Source of the DNA: Deferrisomatales bacterium
GTDB lineage: Bacteria; Desulfobacterota; Deferrisomatia; Deferrisomatales; Deferrisomataceae
Length of the DNA: 44,999 nucleotides
Reading direction: 5' to 3'
Assembly (NCBI GenBank): GCA_024277875.1
Contig: JAJRUI010000112.1
Span: forward strand, 1-44,999
Shown here in pieces: positions 7,341 to 16,452 of the stretch (its first letter is position 1; each line of letters starts with the position of its first letter). A program made the translations under genes and the position numbers. Under the pieces are notes generated by a model that ran no database searches, was not told where the DNA came from, and saw only the letters and a program-made list of their open reading frames with translations.

Positions 7341-9310
7341 CGGGTCTCGTGACACTCCTGGCACAGGACCTCCCGGGGCCGGACCAGCAGGCCCGGCCGG
7401 TCCGACGCGTGGGGCTCGTGGCACCCGGCGCACGCGTAAGTCGTCCCCTCGACCGGGAATCCGGCCGAGCCGGGCAGCCGTGCCCCGGAGGCCGCGTCCA
7501 GGGGGTGGGGGTGGCCGTCCCGGTCGTGGCACCCGAGGCACACCGCGTCGCCCCTGGCCCGGAGGAGGGCAGGGCCGTACCCCGCGTGGGGATCGTGACA
7601 CGGGACGCAGCCGTCGTCCAGGGCCGGGTGCGGTTCTCTGCGCCCGTCCCGGGGATCGTCGTGACACCCGAGGCACAGCCCGGGGGTGGGGGTCGACAGA
7701 AACGCGGGCCCGCCCCCGCCGTGGGGGTCGTGGCACGCGGTGCACACCGCAGCCGGGGGGTGGCGCTCCCGCCCGGCTCCCGGGAGCACCCCGTCGTGAC
7801 ACCGGCCGCACATCCAGGGTTGATCTCCCCGGAGGAGTGCGGGCAGGACCGCCAGGTGCGGGTCGTGGCACCCGGTACAGTCGCCGTCCGCCACCGGAGG
7901 ATGGGGCCGGGCTCGTCCGGCCCGCGCAGCGGGCCTCAGGCTGTGGCACATGCGGCACCGGGTGGCCGGGTCCTCCACCAGGATGCTCCGGTCGTCGCCG
8001 CCGCCGTGACACACGGTGCACCGGCCCTGGCGGAGGGGGGCGTGGAGCCGCCCCCGCACCAACTGGTCCTGCTGCGACGCGTGGGGAGGGTGGCACAGGG
8101 TGCACGCGTCCGGCGGTACCGACAGGTTCCCGTGCAGGCTCCGGAGTTCCGGGTCGCCGGCCGGGTCGTGGCAGCGCCCGCACGACCTCCGGGCCGCGGC
8201 CGGGTCCCGGTCCCGGTGCGGGTCGTGGCACGACGGACATCCCGTTGCCAGGGCCCCGTGGATCGTCCGTCCCTGTCCCACTCCTTCGTGGCATCCCAGG
8301 CACGCCGTGGCTGTCCGCTTCCGGGACGGCTCCCCCCCCGGGTCGTGGGGCTCGTGGCAGGTCTCGCACCCGGAAACCGCGTCGTGGTGCCCCCCGGGGT
8401 CCACCCGGGTGTGGCACGGGGTGCACACGGCCGCGCCGCCGGGCGCGAGCAGTCCGTCCCCGTCCCCGTGGGGGTCGTGGCACCGGGTGCACGCCCGCGC
8501 CTCTGCGGCCGGGGGATGGGGTGTCCTGGCCGCTGTGCCGGTGTCATGGCACCGCCGGCACAGTTCGGTTTCGGGCCCGTACAGTTCGGCTGGGTACCCG
8601 GAGAAGTGGGGGTCGTGACACGCGGCGCACCCCCCTTTCCGGTACGCGGGGTGCACGTCGGGCCCGGGGCGGTACGGCGCGTGGCACCGGGAGCACAACG
8701 CTGAGACGGGTTCGCGCAGCAGCTTGGGATCGGTGCCCACGTGGGCCGTGTGACACCGGCCGCACTGCGCCACGGCTGTGCGGAAGTGGGGGGCTTCCTC
8801 GGCTGCTCCGCGGTAGCCCGGGTTGCTGGCCACGACCACGTGGCAGCCGAGGCAGACCCAGGGATACCCGCCGTCGAGCAAATCCCTGGACACGGGGTCG
8901 TGGCAGTCCTCGCACCGGGAGATGTCGCCCGCGTGCACCCGCTGGGGTGCATACCCCGGCGGGGCCTGCTCCTGTCCCTGCGCGTAGAACACCCGCACCC
9001 GCCGGTCGCCGACCCGGATGTCGTTCAAGCCCGGGTCCAGCAGCACGAAGATCTCGAACAGATCGCCCCAGTCGGCCCGGACCTCGTCCTCCAGCAGGCC
9101 GGCAGCCGACCGGACGCCCCACGGCACCCGCTGCCCGCGGGTCGCGGTGCCCAGGATGAGCAACGTGTCTTCCCGGACCACGGTCCGGTCCAGGGGCGCC
9201 AGGATCTCGATCCCCTGTGCGGGGCGCGCCGCGGCCAGCAACAACAGCAGCCCCAGCAGGCACAAGGGCGTCGGGTGCAGGCGGTGGCGGATCCGGTGTG
9301 CGATCGGCAC
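7337..9310 (-). CDS. 23-heme periplasmic c-type cytochrome with N-terminal beta domain
   Basis: An exported protein of about 657 residues with 23 CXXCH heme-binding motifs, by direct count. After a hydrophobic signal sequence (LCLLGLLLLLAAARPAQG) comes a beta-rich domain of about 110 residues without heme motifs, then the heme region of about 530 residues in doubled-CXXCH style, many reading CHDPH. Heme spacing is about one per 23 residues, suggesting a wire-like electron carrier in the periplasm or at the outer surface. I chose the GTG at 9308-9310 with AGGA 5 bases upstream, since it gives a normal signal peptide; the frame extends to 9484. It heads the NUDIX/kinase/regulator operon and is divergent from the PEGA/ABC operon. 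Extracellular electron transfer is plausible but unproven. Confidence 0.93.
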   Translation of the reverse strand: MPIAHRIRHRLHPTPLCLLGLLLLLAAARPAQGIEILAPLDRTVVREDTLLILGTATRGQRVPWGVRSAAGLLEDEVRADWGDLFEIFVLLDPGLNDIRVGDRRVRVFYAQGQEQAPPGYAPQRVHAGDISRCEDCHDPVSRDLLDGGYPWVCLGCHVVVASNPGYRGAAEEAPHFRTAVAQCGRCHTAHVGTDPKLLREPVSALCSRCHAPYRPGPDVHPAYRKGGCAACHDPHFSGYPAELYGPETELCRRCHDTGTAARTPHPPAAEARACTRCHDPHGDGDGLLAPGGAAVCTPCHTRVDPGGHHDAVSGCETCHEPHDPGGEPSRKRTATACLGCHEGVGQGRTIHGALATGCPSCHDPHRDRDPAAARRSCGRCHDPAGDPELRSLHGNLSVPPDACTLCHPPHASQQDQLVRGRLHAPLRQGRCTVCHGGGDDRSILVEDPATRCRMCHSLRPAARAGRARPHPPVADGDCTGCHDPHLAVLPALLRGDQPWMCGRCHDGVLPGAGRERHPPAAVCTACHDPHGGGGPAFLSTPTPGLCLGCHDDPRDGRREPHPALDDGCVPCHDPHAGYGPALLRARGDAVCLGCHDRDGHPHPLDAASGARLPGSAGFPVEGTTYACAGCHEPHASDRPGLLVRPREVLCQECHETR

Positions 9311-9579
9311 GTCGTTCCTGTGGTGGCCCGGTCGGCCCGGCTGGGCTCCCGGCGGAAGAGAGGCCCACAACCTATCACCCCCTGTCCGGCCGGGGCAATA
9401 CGGGTCCGGCTCTGCGTGATATGAGCCCGGCCCGGTGGGTGTAATGACCCAACCGGCGACACGGGAACGGGGAGGGCGCGCCAAAGGGCCGTTCGGAAAC
9501 AGGCATAAAATGTGCTATGAAACCGGGGGCCCGAACCCGACCCCCACCGGACCGCTCGGCGGTCGGAGGACTCGTCGTC
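9311..9579. promoter_or_regulatory. Divergent intergenic promoter region
   Basis: This 269-base gap separates the start of the 23-heme cytochrome (minus) from the start of the envelope/ABC operon (plus). It must hold both promoters. On the plus strand an AT-rich island (AGGCATAAAATGTGCT, 9501-9516) has the GG-N10-GC spacing of a sigma-54 site but matches the consensus poorly upstream. TAAAAT inside it could also be a sigma-70 -10 box without a clear -35. I see no convincing promoter on the minus strand and no hairpin element. No gene is visible. Confidence 0.45.
9501..9516 (+). promoter_or_regulatory. Possible sigma-54 promoter, weak match
   Basis: AGGCATAAAATGTGCT keeps the invariant GG and GC dinucleotides with 10 bases between them, and the -12 half (TGCT) is good, but the -24 half (AGGCAT) departs from TGGCAC. 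It lies 64 bases before the ATG at 9580. A sigma-54 regulator is encoded in the divergent operon, which makes the match more interesting but does not prove it. Confidence 0.35.
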
Positions 9580-10791
9580 ATGGCAGACCGGTTCCGCTGT
9601 TCCTGGTGCGCCGCCCTGGCCGTGGTCGTCCTGTTGGCCGCGGCAGCACCGGCCCCCGCAGCCATCAAGATCCGCAAGCCCGTGCCGGACCGGTTGCCCG
9701 GCCAGGGGCACCAGCCCCGTGCCTCCAGGCCCGACCGTGGGGAGGGCCGGTTCGTGGGGTCGGTCGTGTTCGCCCGGGGGGACCAGGTGGTGGCCGAGAT
9801 CGGCGGACAGACACGGGACCGGGAGCGGCTGATCGTGTTCGGTGCGGGGATGCGGCGCCGGGGCGCGGTGGTGGTGGTCAAGGCCCTGGGAGACGGTGTG
9901 TTCCTGCTCCGGCCCGTGGAAGGGGCCTTGCCCCGGCCCGGCGACCGGTTGGGGCGGGAGTCGGAAAGGGAGGCCGCCGCCCGGGTGCTCCGCGCGAACC
10001 GGGAGGAAGACTACCGGGAGTTTCTCGACCGGTTTCCGAAGAGCGCGTACCGGCCCCGGATCGGCCGGGAGCTGTTCCGCCTCCGGTTGCGGCAGCGGTA
10101 TCCGACCTTCCCGGGGACCACGATCGAGGGCCGGCTGGTCCTCGTGGAAGCGGTGGACCGGGAGGTGCCTCTCGACCAGGTGCTGCTCAAGCTCGACCGG
10201 TTCGTGATCGCCCGCACCGGCGGCGGGGGACGGTTCCGGATCGACGGGATCCCGAAACTCGACGAGCCCGTGAAGGTCACGTTGTCCGTGCGGGACCCCC
10301 GGTTCCGGGTTGCCGAGGAGGTGCGGGTGTCCCTCCCCGCGGACCGGGACACGGAGGTGTCCGTGGACCTCCCGGTCCGGATCACCCCGACCGTGCTCGC
10401 GGGCCGGGTGGTGGACGCGCGCGGGGGCGCGGTCGCCGGCGCCGAGGTCTGGACCCACCCGTACACGATGGAGGTGTTGTCGGGCGAGGACGGCTCGTTT
10501 CGGATCTCCCGCCGCAAGCGGCTCGCCGGGGCCGAGGACGGCGGGGCCGTGGACGAACCCCTGTTCGGCGGAACGTACGAGGTGTACGCGTACCGGCAGG
10601 GGTACGGGGTGAACCGCGTCACGGTGGACGCCGACAGCTTCGAGGAGAACCCCGTGGAACCCGTGCGTCTCGAACGGTACGATCCGGCTGCTGAGCCCGT
10701 GCCGGAACTGGGGGTGGACCTGGGGCGCCACCTTCAGCTCTCCCCGACCGGCGTGGGCCCCCAGGGGGGCGGCCCCCGCCTGAACCGATGA
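9580..10791 (+). CDS. Exported protein with carboxypeptidase-regulatory-like domain
   Basis: A 403-residue protein with a signal peptide (AALAVVVLLAAAAPAPA, cleavage near AIKIRK). The middle and C-terminal parts contain beta-sandwich repeats of the carboxypeptidase-regulatory/CNA-B type: PGTTIEGRLVLVEAVDREVP, then VLAGRVVDARGGAVAGAEV with GEDGSFRI. Such domains bind carbohydrate or protein or act as stalks in the envelope. I start at ATG 9580, which has GGAGGA 9 bases upstream and gives a clean signal peptide; an upstream ATG at 9517 lacks both. It is the first gene of the long plus-strand operon. Exact role unknown. Confidence 0.8.
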   Translation: MADRFRCSWCAALAVVVLLAAAAPAPAAIKIRKPVPDRLPGQGHQPRASRPDRGEGRFVGSVVFARGDQVVAEIGGQTRDRERLIVFGAGMRRRGAVVVVKALGDGVFLLRPVEGALPRPGDRLGRESEREAAARVLRANREEDYREFLDRFPKSAYRPRIGRELFRLRLRQRYPTFPGTTIEGRLVLVEAVDREVPLDQVLLKLDRFVIARTGGGGRFRIDGIPKLDEPVKVTLSVRDPRFRVAEEVRVSLPADRDTEVSVDLPVRITPTVLAGRVVDARGGAVAGAEVWTHPYTMEVLSGEDGSFRISRRKRLAGAEDGGAVDEPLFGGTYEVYAYRQGYGVNRVTVDADSFEENPVEPVRLERYDPAAEPVPELGVDLGRHLQLSPTGVGPQGGGPRLNR

Positions 10792-10825
10792 CCGCCGGCC
10801 CGGTGCTGGTTTTCGAGGTGTGTCG

Positions 10826-12448
10826 ATGAGAAACGAGTTCTTCCGCCGCAGCGGGTTCCTGGGGGCCGCGACAGCGGCCGTGTGGCTCGCGGTGGCCGGG
10901 GTCGCTGGCGCCCAGCAGGCGGCGCCCGTGCCTGCCGAGGCCGCTCGGGAAGAGGTGCTGGCCACGCCGACCCGGTACGAGGCCGGGGACCTGTCGGTGT
11001 TGTCGGTCCAGTCCCGGCCCGAAGGCGCCCGGGTGTTCGTGGACGGCGAAGAACGGGGAACGACCCCGGTGTACGTCCGGGACCTGGACGACGGTCCACA
11101 CGAAGTGATCCTGTACCTGGACGGGTTCGGAGCGTACCGGCAGCGCGTGGACGGCCCCGGCGGCCGGATCTTCTTGGACCTCGGGGCCGAACACGGAGTG
11201 GGCCTGGGGCTGGTGACCGTGTCGAGCACCCCGCCCGACGCCCGGGTCGAGGTGGACGGCCGGCGGGCCGGGCTGACGCCGTTCGAGATCCCCCTGGAGG
11301 CGGGCGACCACACCCTGAGATTCGTCCGGGAGGGGTACAAGGACGCAGAGCGGCCCGTGGCGGTGGCGCCCGGGGGGCGCCGTGAGGTGTCGGTCGTCCT
11401 GGAACCCCGTGAGGGAGCGCTCCTGGTGATCGCCAGCCCGGCCGGAGGGCGGGTGCTGGTGGACGGCCGGGACGTGGGCTCGGCCGACGAACCGGTGCGC
11501 GTGGACGGCGTGCCGCCGGGCCTGCACGCGGTGGAGGTCCGCCGGGACGGGTACCGGCCGTGGCGCAAACAGGACGTGGCGGTTCCCAGCGGCCGCACGG
11601 TCACGGTGCTGGCTGCCCTGCTGCCCGAACGCGACTACAGCTGGGTGCGGTTGTTCACCGATCCCCAGGGCGCCCGGGTGTTCCTGGACGGCGACGACCT
11701 GGGGGTGGCCGGCCCGGACGGGCTGGGTTTCAAGGCACCCAAAGGTGCCCACTCGTTGCGCCTGGTCCTGGATCCGGCGGAGAAACCGGGCTACCTCGTC
11801 CTGGAGAGCACGGTGCGGTTCGAACGGGACGAGGAGGACTTCCGGGACCGGCCGTTTCGGCTCCCGCCGGTGGACGAGAATTTCGTCACCGGCCGCACGC
11901 TGCTCGGCCGGGGGCAACTGGAGCAGGCCCTGGCGTTCCTGGGGCGGGTGCCCCCGGACCACCCGAGCTACGGGGAGGCCCGGCTCCTGGTGCTGGACGT
12001 GCTGGTCCGGCTGGGCCGGGCCGCAGAGATCCCCGGGGAGCTTGGCCGGTTGCTGGAGCGGCCGGACCAGGCCAACAACCCGGTGCTCAACACGGCCATG
12101 GGGTACTGGTGCCTGGTTGCGGCGCGAAGCGGCGCGCCCGGGGAAGCCGCGGCGCTCCTGGTGCGGGGGCTCGACGCCCTGGACCGAGCGGTCCGCACGC
12201 CCGAGCTGTTCCCGCCGGACGTCCGGGACGCCCTGCACCTGAAGGCGTTGTACTATGCGGGGCTTACCTGTGAACTGCTCTACCGCGCCGCGGGAGAGGC
12301 CCGGTACCTCAAGAAGGGGGTGCAGACGTGGGACATCTTCTTTGCCCGTCTGGAGTCGTCTCCTGACGCGTTGGAGCCCGAGTGGATTGAAAGAGCCGAA
12401 CGCCACCGCAGGAACCTGGGGTTCCTGGCGAAGAAACTGGCTGGTTAG
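10826..12448 (+). CDS. PEGA-repeat protein with helical repeat tail
   Basis: A 540-residue exported protein. A signal peptide (about 1-30, ending VAGAQQ) is followed by four PEGA-type repeats at about 55-107, 130-182, 195-250 and 270-328, each with a form of RPEGARVFVDG and HxxxxxxxGY. The C-terminal 200 residues (FVTGRTLLGRGQLEQALAFLG onward) look like TPR-type helices. PEGA domains occur in surface and envelope proteins of bacteria and archaea and are thought to bind other envelope components. The ATG at 10826 has GAGGTG 5 bases upstream; a GTG at 10820 is less likely. It lies 34 bases after the preceding gene and its 3' end overlaps the lipoprotein gene. Confidence 0.85.
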   Translation: MRNEFFRRSGFLGAATAAVWLAVAGVAGAQQAAPVPAEAAREEVLATPTRYEAGDLSVLSVQSRPEGARVFVDGEERGTTPVYVRDLDDGPHEVILYLDGFGAYRQRVDGPGGRIFLDLGAEHGVGLGLVTVSSTPPDARVEVDGRRAGLTPFEIPLEAGDHTLRFVREGYKDAERPVAVAPGGRREVSVVLEPREGALLVIASPAGGRVLVDGRDVGSADEPVRVDGVPPGLHAVEVRRDGYRPWRKQDVAVPSGRTVTVLAALLPERDYSWVRLFTDPQGARVFLDGDDLGVAGPDGLGFKAPKGAHSLRLVLDPAEKPGYLVLESTVRFERDEEDFRDRPFRLPPVDENFVTGRTLLGRGQLEQALAFLGRVPPDHPSYGEARLLVLDVLVRLGRAAEIPGELGRLLERPDQANNPVLNTAMGYWCLVAARSGAPGEAAALLVRGLDALDRAVRTPELFPPDVRDALHLKALYYAGLTCELLYRAAGEARYLKKGVQTWDIFFARLESSPDALEPEWIERAERHRRNLGFLAKKLAG

Positions 12449-13931
12449 CCTGGTCCTCCTTGCCGCGGCAGCCGGATGTACGGCGGACCCGGACCCCGGT
12501 CCCGGTCCGCCGGCGCCGGACCCGGAGGCCGCGGCCGTGCGTGCCGGGTGGATGGGGCGGTACGCGGCCCGGGACCCCCGGGTTGCAGCCGTGCTCGCCG
12601 GACAGCCGGGCTGGACGCGGCTTCGGGACATGGACCTGTTCGGCGCGGTGCAGGCGTTCTCGGCGGGCAGGGACGAGGAAGACCGGGTGGGGCTCGGCCG
12701 TGCGTACCTCGCGTTGGCCGACCTGTTCGAAGGGCTGGATCGGGCGTTTCTCGGCGCCGAGAAGCGGTACCTGTCCGGGCAGCCGTCGGATGCCGCCAGG
12801 ATCCGTCTCGGGTTCGTCGCGCTCAGGCAAGGGAACCTGGGCCGGGCCGCCCGGGCGTTAGGCCCGGAGCCGCCGGCCGGGCTGGGCTACCCGTGGGCCC
12901 TCGGCCGGGCCGGGCTCGCAGCGGCCCGGGGCGACGCCGCAGCTGCCCGCCGGCAGCTGGCAGGGGCCCCGGCGCCGGAAACGCAGGCCCACCGGGTGCT
13001 GGGGGAGGCCGCGGCTCACCTATGGGGGCTGCCCGGCCCGGGGCAAGGGCCCGGACCGTTCGGCCAGGCGCTGAGGGGGTTCCGGCAGGGGGACCTGGTC
13101 GGCGGTGTGCTGGCGCTCCAGATGGTGTCGTTCCAGGTGGAGACCGGCCCCGGCCCGGACCTGTTCCTGTACCCCCTGCTCCGGCAGGGGTTCGCGGCCC
13201 TGGCAGCGGCCGCGTTTCCGGAACGGGCGGCGCCGTACTGGGCGGGACGGGCGTCGGCGCTGGCCGGGGACGTGGACGCCGCCCTGGAGCGGTACCGGGC
13301 GGCTGCGGCCGGGAAGGCGGCCGGCCCGGTCGTGTGGCTGTTCTCCCCGGTGGTCTCGGCGGTCGAGGCCGGCCGGCTGGCCCGGGTGATGGCCGGGGCC
13401 GAGGAGGTGCGCCGGGGCCGGGTGGCGGCCGGGTTGGGGTCGTGGCGGGCCGTCGCGACCGGGCCGTCCCCCGGCCCCCTGGTCCTGGCCGCCCTGGCGG
13501 CGGTCCAGACCGAGGCCGGGTTGTCAGAACCCCTCGGGGACCCCCGGGCCGCGGCACGCGCTGCCGTGGCAGCGGTCCGCCGCGGCCGGGACGCGGTGTC
13601 GGCCGGCGGGGACGAACTCCTTCCCGACCTGTACGCCGCTCGCACCGCTGCAGTCGCGGTCTGGGCTGCCAGGGCCCTGGCGCGGTCCGGGGGGGACCTG
13701 GAGGTGCTCGAGGCGGGGCACCGCAAGGCCCTGGGCAGCCGGCCCGATTTCGTCAACCCCCCCCGGTTCCTGGCCGCCCTGGCCGGCGCGTACGCCCGGA
13801 ACGGCCGGTACGAGTCGGCCGTGGCCGTGCTGTTTCGCCTGGCCGAAGACTACCCGTCGGCACGCCTCGTCTACGAGAGCGTGAAACGGCTGTACGCGTC
13901 GCGGAGCGGGGGAGGGGCTCCGCCCCGATGA
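12387..13931 (+). CDS. Large lipoprotein with TPR-like helical repeats
   Basis: A lipoprotein of about 514 residues. The signal sequence WLVSLVLLAAAAGC carries a lipobox, so Cys is the likely lipidation site and the protein should be membrane anchored. The rest is Ala/Arg/Gly-rich and appears helical, with TPR-like stretches such as RVGLGRAYLALADLFEGLDR and a C-terminal GAYARNGRYESAVAVLFRLA. The start is uncertain: there is no ATG near the signal sequence. I chose TTG at 12387, giving a 20-residue basic n-region and a 62-base overlap with the PEGA gene. It ends in an ATGA overlap with the substrate-binding protein gene. I do not recognise a named family. Confidence 0.75.
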   Translation: MKEPNATAGTWGSWRRNWLVSLVLLAAAAGCTADPDPGPGPPAPDPEAAAVRAGWMGRYAARDPRVAAVLAGQPGWTRLRDMDLFGAVQAFSAGRDEEDRVGLGRAYLALADLFEGLDRAFLGAEKRYLSGQPSDAARIRLGFVALRQGNLGRAARALGPEPPAGLGYPWALGRAGLAAARGDAAAARRQLAGAPAPETQAHRVLGEAAAHLWGLPGPGQGPGPFGQALRGFRQGDLVGGVLALQMVSFQVETGPGPDLFLYPLLRQGFAALAAAAFPERAAPYWAGRASALAGDVDAALERYRAAAAGKAAGPVVWLFSPVVSAVEAGRLARVMAGAEEVRRGRVAAGLGSWRAVATGPSPGPLVLAALAAVQTEAGLSEPLGDPRAAARAAVAAVRRGRDAVSAGGDELLPDLYAARTAAVAVWAARALARSGGDLEVLEAGHRKALGSRPDFVNPPRFLAALAGAYARNGRYESAVAVLFRLAEDYPSARLVYESVKRLYASRSGGGAPPR

Positions 13932-15490
13932 CCCCCCGGAGGCGCTTTCCGATGCCCTTGCGCTGCGTTTTGCTCATCTTTCTGCTGGCCGTTGCCGCGC
14001 CCGCCCCGGCTGCGCTCCGGTACGCCGAGTCCTCGGCCCCCTCGAGCCTCAACCCGTTCCTGGTGCGGGACATGCCGAGCCTCCGGGCCGTGGAACTCGT
14101 GTACGAAGGGCTGGTCACGCCCCCGGACGCCGGCAGGGTGCGGCCGTTGCTGGCCGAGTCGTGGCAGGTGTCGGACGACGGCAGGCAGGTCACGTTCCGC
14201 CTCCGCCGAGACGTGCTGTGGCACGACGGCGAGCCGTTCACCGCCCGGGACGTGGCGTTCACGGTGGCCGCCGGACGGGATCCCCGCAGCGCGACGCCCC
14301 TGCGGGCCCAGTTCGCGGCGTTCGCAGCGGTGGACGTGCTCGGCGAGCACGCGGTGCGGTTCCGGTTCGCCCGTAAACCGGTGAACCCGCTCCTGCAGTT
14401 CGACTTCAAGATCCTGCCCGCCCACCTGTTCCCAGAGGGGTACGTCCCGGCCGACGCGGGGAGCCGCCGGGTGGTGGGCACCGGTCCGTTCGCGTTCGAG
14501 GCGTGGTCGGCCGGCGGTGAGCTGCGGCTCGTCCGCAACCCCCGGTACCACCGGCCTGGGCAGCCGGGCATCGGCGCCGTCGAGGTCAGCCCGGTGCCCG
14601 ACCCCAACATCCGCAACGAGCTGCTCCGGTACGGCGCCCTCGACCTGCTGCCCCAGGTGCGGCCCAGGGACATCCCGGCCCTGGAAGAGCTGAGCGGGGT
14701 GCGGCTGTACCCGTACAGCACGTTGTCCTACAGCTTTCTCGGGTTCAACTTCAGGAACCCCGCCCTCCGGGACCGCCGGGTGCGCCGGGCCCTGGTCCAC
14801 GGCATCGACCGGACGGCCATGCTGCGGGCGCACTACGGGGGGCGGGGAACCGTGATCTCGGGTCCGTTCCCGTCCGCGTCCTGGGCGTACAACTTCGACG
14901 TGAAGCCGTGGGAGCACGACCCGGCCCGCGCCGCCGCCCTGCTGGACGACGCCGGGTGGCGCGACCGGGACGGGGACGGCTGGCGGGAATCGGAGACGGG
15001 CGCGCCCCTGAGGCTCCGCCTCGTGTCCACGGCGACGGACGAGGCCCAGAAGGCGGTGGTGCTCGACGCGGAGCAACAGCTGCGCAACCTGGGCGTTGCC
15101 GTGGAGGTGCGGTTCCTCGAGCCCCTCGCGTGGCGGGAGGCCGTGTTCGACGAACACGCGTTCGACCTGGTGCTGGCCGAGTGGACGTTCGACCACAACG
15201 TGGACGTGTACACCCTGTTCCACTCTTCCCAGACCGGACCGGGCCAGAACAACCTCGGGGGGTACGCCGATCCCGAGACGGACCGGCTGTTGGACGAGAG
15301 CCGGGCGGTTCCGGACTCGGAAGCGCTCCGGGCGGTGTACGGGGAGCTGCACCGGTTGCTCCACGACGAACTGCCGTACGCGTTCCTGTGGAGCCTGGAC
15401 CGGTACGCGGCCGTGTCCACCCGGATCGAAGGGGTTCGGCTTCACCCGTTCTACTTCTTCTCCTACACGGGCGCCTGGAAGGAGCGGTGA
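13928..15490 (+). CDS. ABC transporter periplasmic substrate-binding protein, Dpp/Opp type
   Basis: A 520-residue solute-binding protein of the SBP_bac_5 family (peptide, nickel and related importers). The signal peptide (LRCVLLIFLLAVAAPAPA) has no lipobox, so it is free in the periplasm. Family landmarks are SLNPFLVRD near the N-terminus, LLAESWQVSDDGRQVTFRLR, FTARDVAFTV, GTGPFAFEAW and DRRVRRALVHGIDR. The ligand cannot be read from sequence. I start at ATG 13928 (ATGA with the lipoprotein stop); ATG 13952 with GGAGG 9 bases upstream is an alternative. It is followed by two permeases and two ATPases, together a full importer. Confidence 0.92.
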   Translation: MTPRRRFPMPLRCVLLIFLLAVAAPAPAALRYAESSAPSSLNPFLVRDMPSLRAVELVYEGLVTPPDAGRVRPLLAESWQVSDDGRQVTFRLRRDVLWHDGEPFTARDVAFTVAAGRDPRSATPLRAQFAAFAAVDVLGEHAVRFRFARKPVNPLLQFDFKILPAHLFPEGYVPADAGSRRVVGTGPFAFEAWSAGGELRLVRNPRYHRPGQPGIGAVEVSPVPDPNIRNELLRYGALDLLPQVRPRDIPALEELSGVRLYPYSTLSYSFLGFNFRNPALRDRRVRRALVHGIDRTAMLRAHYGGRGTVISGPFPSASWAYNFDVKPWEHDPARAAALLDDAGWRDRDGDGWRESETGAPLRLRLVSTATDEAQKAVVLDAEQQLRNLGVAVEVRFLEPLAWREAVFDEHAFDLVLAEWTFDHNVDVYTLFHSSQTGPGQNNLGGYADPETDRLLDESRAVPDSEALRAVYGELHRLLHDELPYAFLWSLDRYAAVSTRIEGVRLHPFYFFSYTGAWKER

Positions 15491-16452
15491 GCCGGGGCGT
15501 GCGGTGGCAGTGGCTCGGGTGGGCGGTCGGCCAGGCAGGGGCGGCTGCCGTCGTGCTCCTGGGCACCAGCCTGGTGCTGTTCCTGGTGGTGGAGGCCGCG
15601 CCCGGCCGCGGGCCGGACCGGCTCGGCACGGTGACGGCGGCTGCGGGCGGGCCGGTGGCGCCGAGAGACCGGGCCGGCTGGGCGGTGCGGTACGGGCGGT
15701 GGGTGGCCGGGGCGGTTCGGGGCGAGTTCGGCTCGAGCACGGCGGTCCAGCGGGGGCGGCCCGTGGCCGAACTACTGGGGTCGGCTGCCCGGCGGTCCCT
15801 GTCCCTGTCCGCGGCCGCGTTCGGCCTGGCCGTGTTCGCAGCCGCGGTCGTCGCAGCCGGCCGGCGGGTGTTGCCGGGGGCGGCCGGCGTCGCGGCCTGG
15901 GGGGTTCATCTGGCGTCGGCGCTCCCCGTGTTCCTGCTGGTGTACGGCGCCGTGGTGTGGCTGAACCCGGCGGTGGCCCGGGGCGCCGCGAGCGGCTGGT
16001 GGGACGCGCCGGGCTGGTTCCCGTTCCCGTCCCGCCCCGAGGGGGCCGCCTGGTGGCTCGGGGCCGGGCTGCTCGCTGTGGGAGACGGCTTCCTCGCGGA
16101 CCTGTGCGACCGGTTTTCCGCCCAGACGGACGCGGTCGGCGCAGCCGGGTACCGGGTGGGCGCGCGCCTCCTGCGCCTTCCCCGGCTGGCCGTGGCCGTG
16201 CGAGCCACGGTTCCCGGGGTGGCGGACCACCTGGCCGGCCGGGTCACGTTCCTCCTGGGCTCCCTGGTGGTCCTGGAGTCGGCCCTCGGCTGGCCGGGGC
16301 TGGGCTACCTGGCGTGGCGGGCGGCGGCCGAGCGGGACCTGCCCGTGCTCCTGGCCGTGGCCGTGCTCCTGGCCGTCGTCGTGCGAACCGCGGCCGTGGC
16401 AGCCGGCCTGGTGCGGGCTGCCCTCGACCCCCGGTACCGGGGGTCGGGATGA
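15487..16452 (+). CDS. ABC transporter permease, DppB-like
   Basis: A 321-residue integral membrane protein, the first permease of the importer. It begins with a TM helix (AAAVVLLGTSLVLFLVVEAAP) and a long external loop, as in DppB/OppB, and then has about five more helices. The end of the family signature is clear (SLVVLESALGWPGLGYL, then ERDLPVLLAVAVLLAVVV and ALDPRYRGSG). The EAA loop facing the ATPase (YRVGARLLRLPRLAVAVRAT) is degenerate compared with permease 2. GTG start overlaps the upstream stop as GTGA, so translation is coupled. It should pair with the DppC-like protein to form the channel. Confidence 0.9.
   Translation: MSRGVRWQWLGWAVGQAGAAAVVLLGTSLVLFLVVEAAPGRGPDRLGTVTAAAGGPVAPRDRAGWAVRYGRWVAGAVRGEFGSSTAVQRGRPVAELLGSAARRSLSLSAAAFGLAVFAAAVVAAGRRVLPGAAGVAAWGVHLASALPVFLLVYGAVVWLNPAVARGAASGWWDAPGWFPFPSRPEGAAWWLGAGLLAVGDGFLADLCDRFSAQTDAVGAAGYRVGARLLRLPRLAVAVRATVPGVADHLAGRVTFLLGSLVVLESALGWPGLGYLAWRAAAERDLPVLLAVAVLLAVVVRTAAVAAGLVRAALDPRYRGSG

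Noticed and set aside
7337-8700. CRISPR-like or tandem DNA repeats in the cytochrome gene
   Set aside because: The recurring GGGTCGTGGCA-type pattern is the complement of repeated CHDPH codons with irregular spacing. It follows from the protein repeat.
4780-9159. Plus-strand open frame of 1,459 residues opposite the cytochrome operon
   Set aside because: It is antisense to the kinase, NUDIX and 23-heme genes. The composition (Arg, Pro, Gly, Thr) is that of the complement of CXXCH-coding DNA, and no protein feature is seen.
9025-11604. Minus-strand open frame of 859 residues across the divergent promoter
   Set aside because: It runs antisense through two signal-peptide-bearing plus-strand genes and across the promoter gap, and has Pro/Arg/Thr-rich low-complexity translation.
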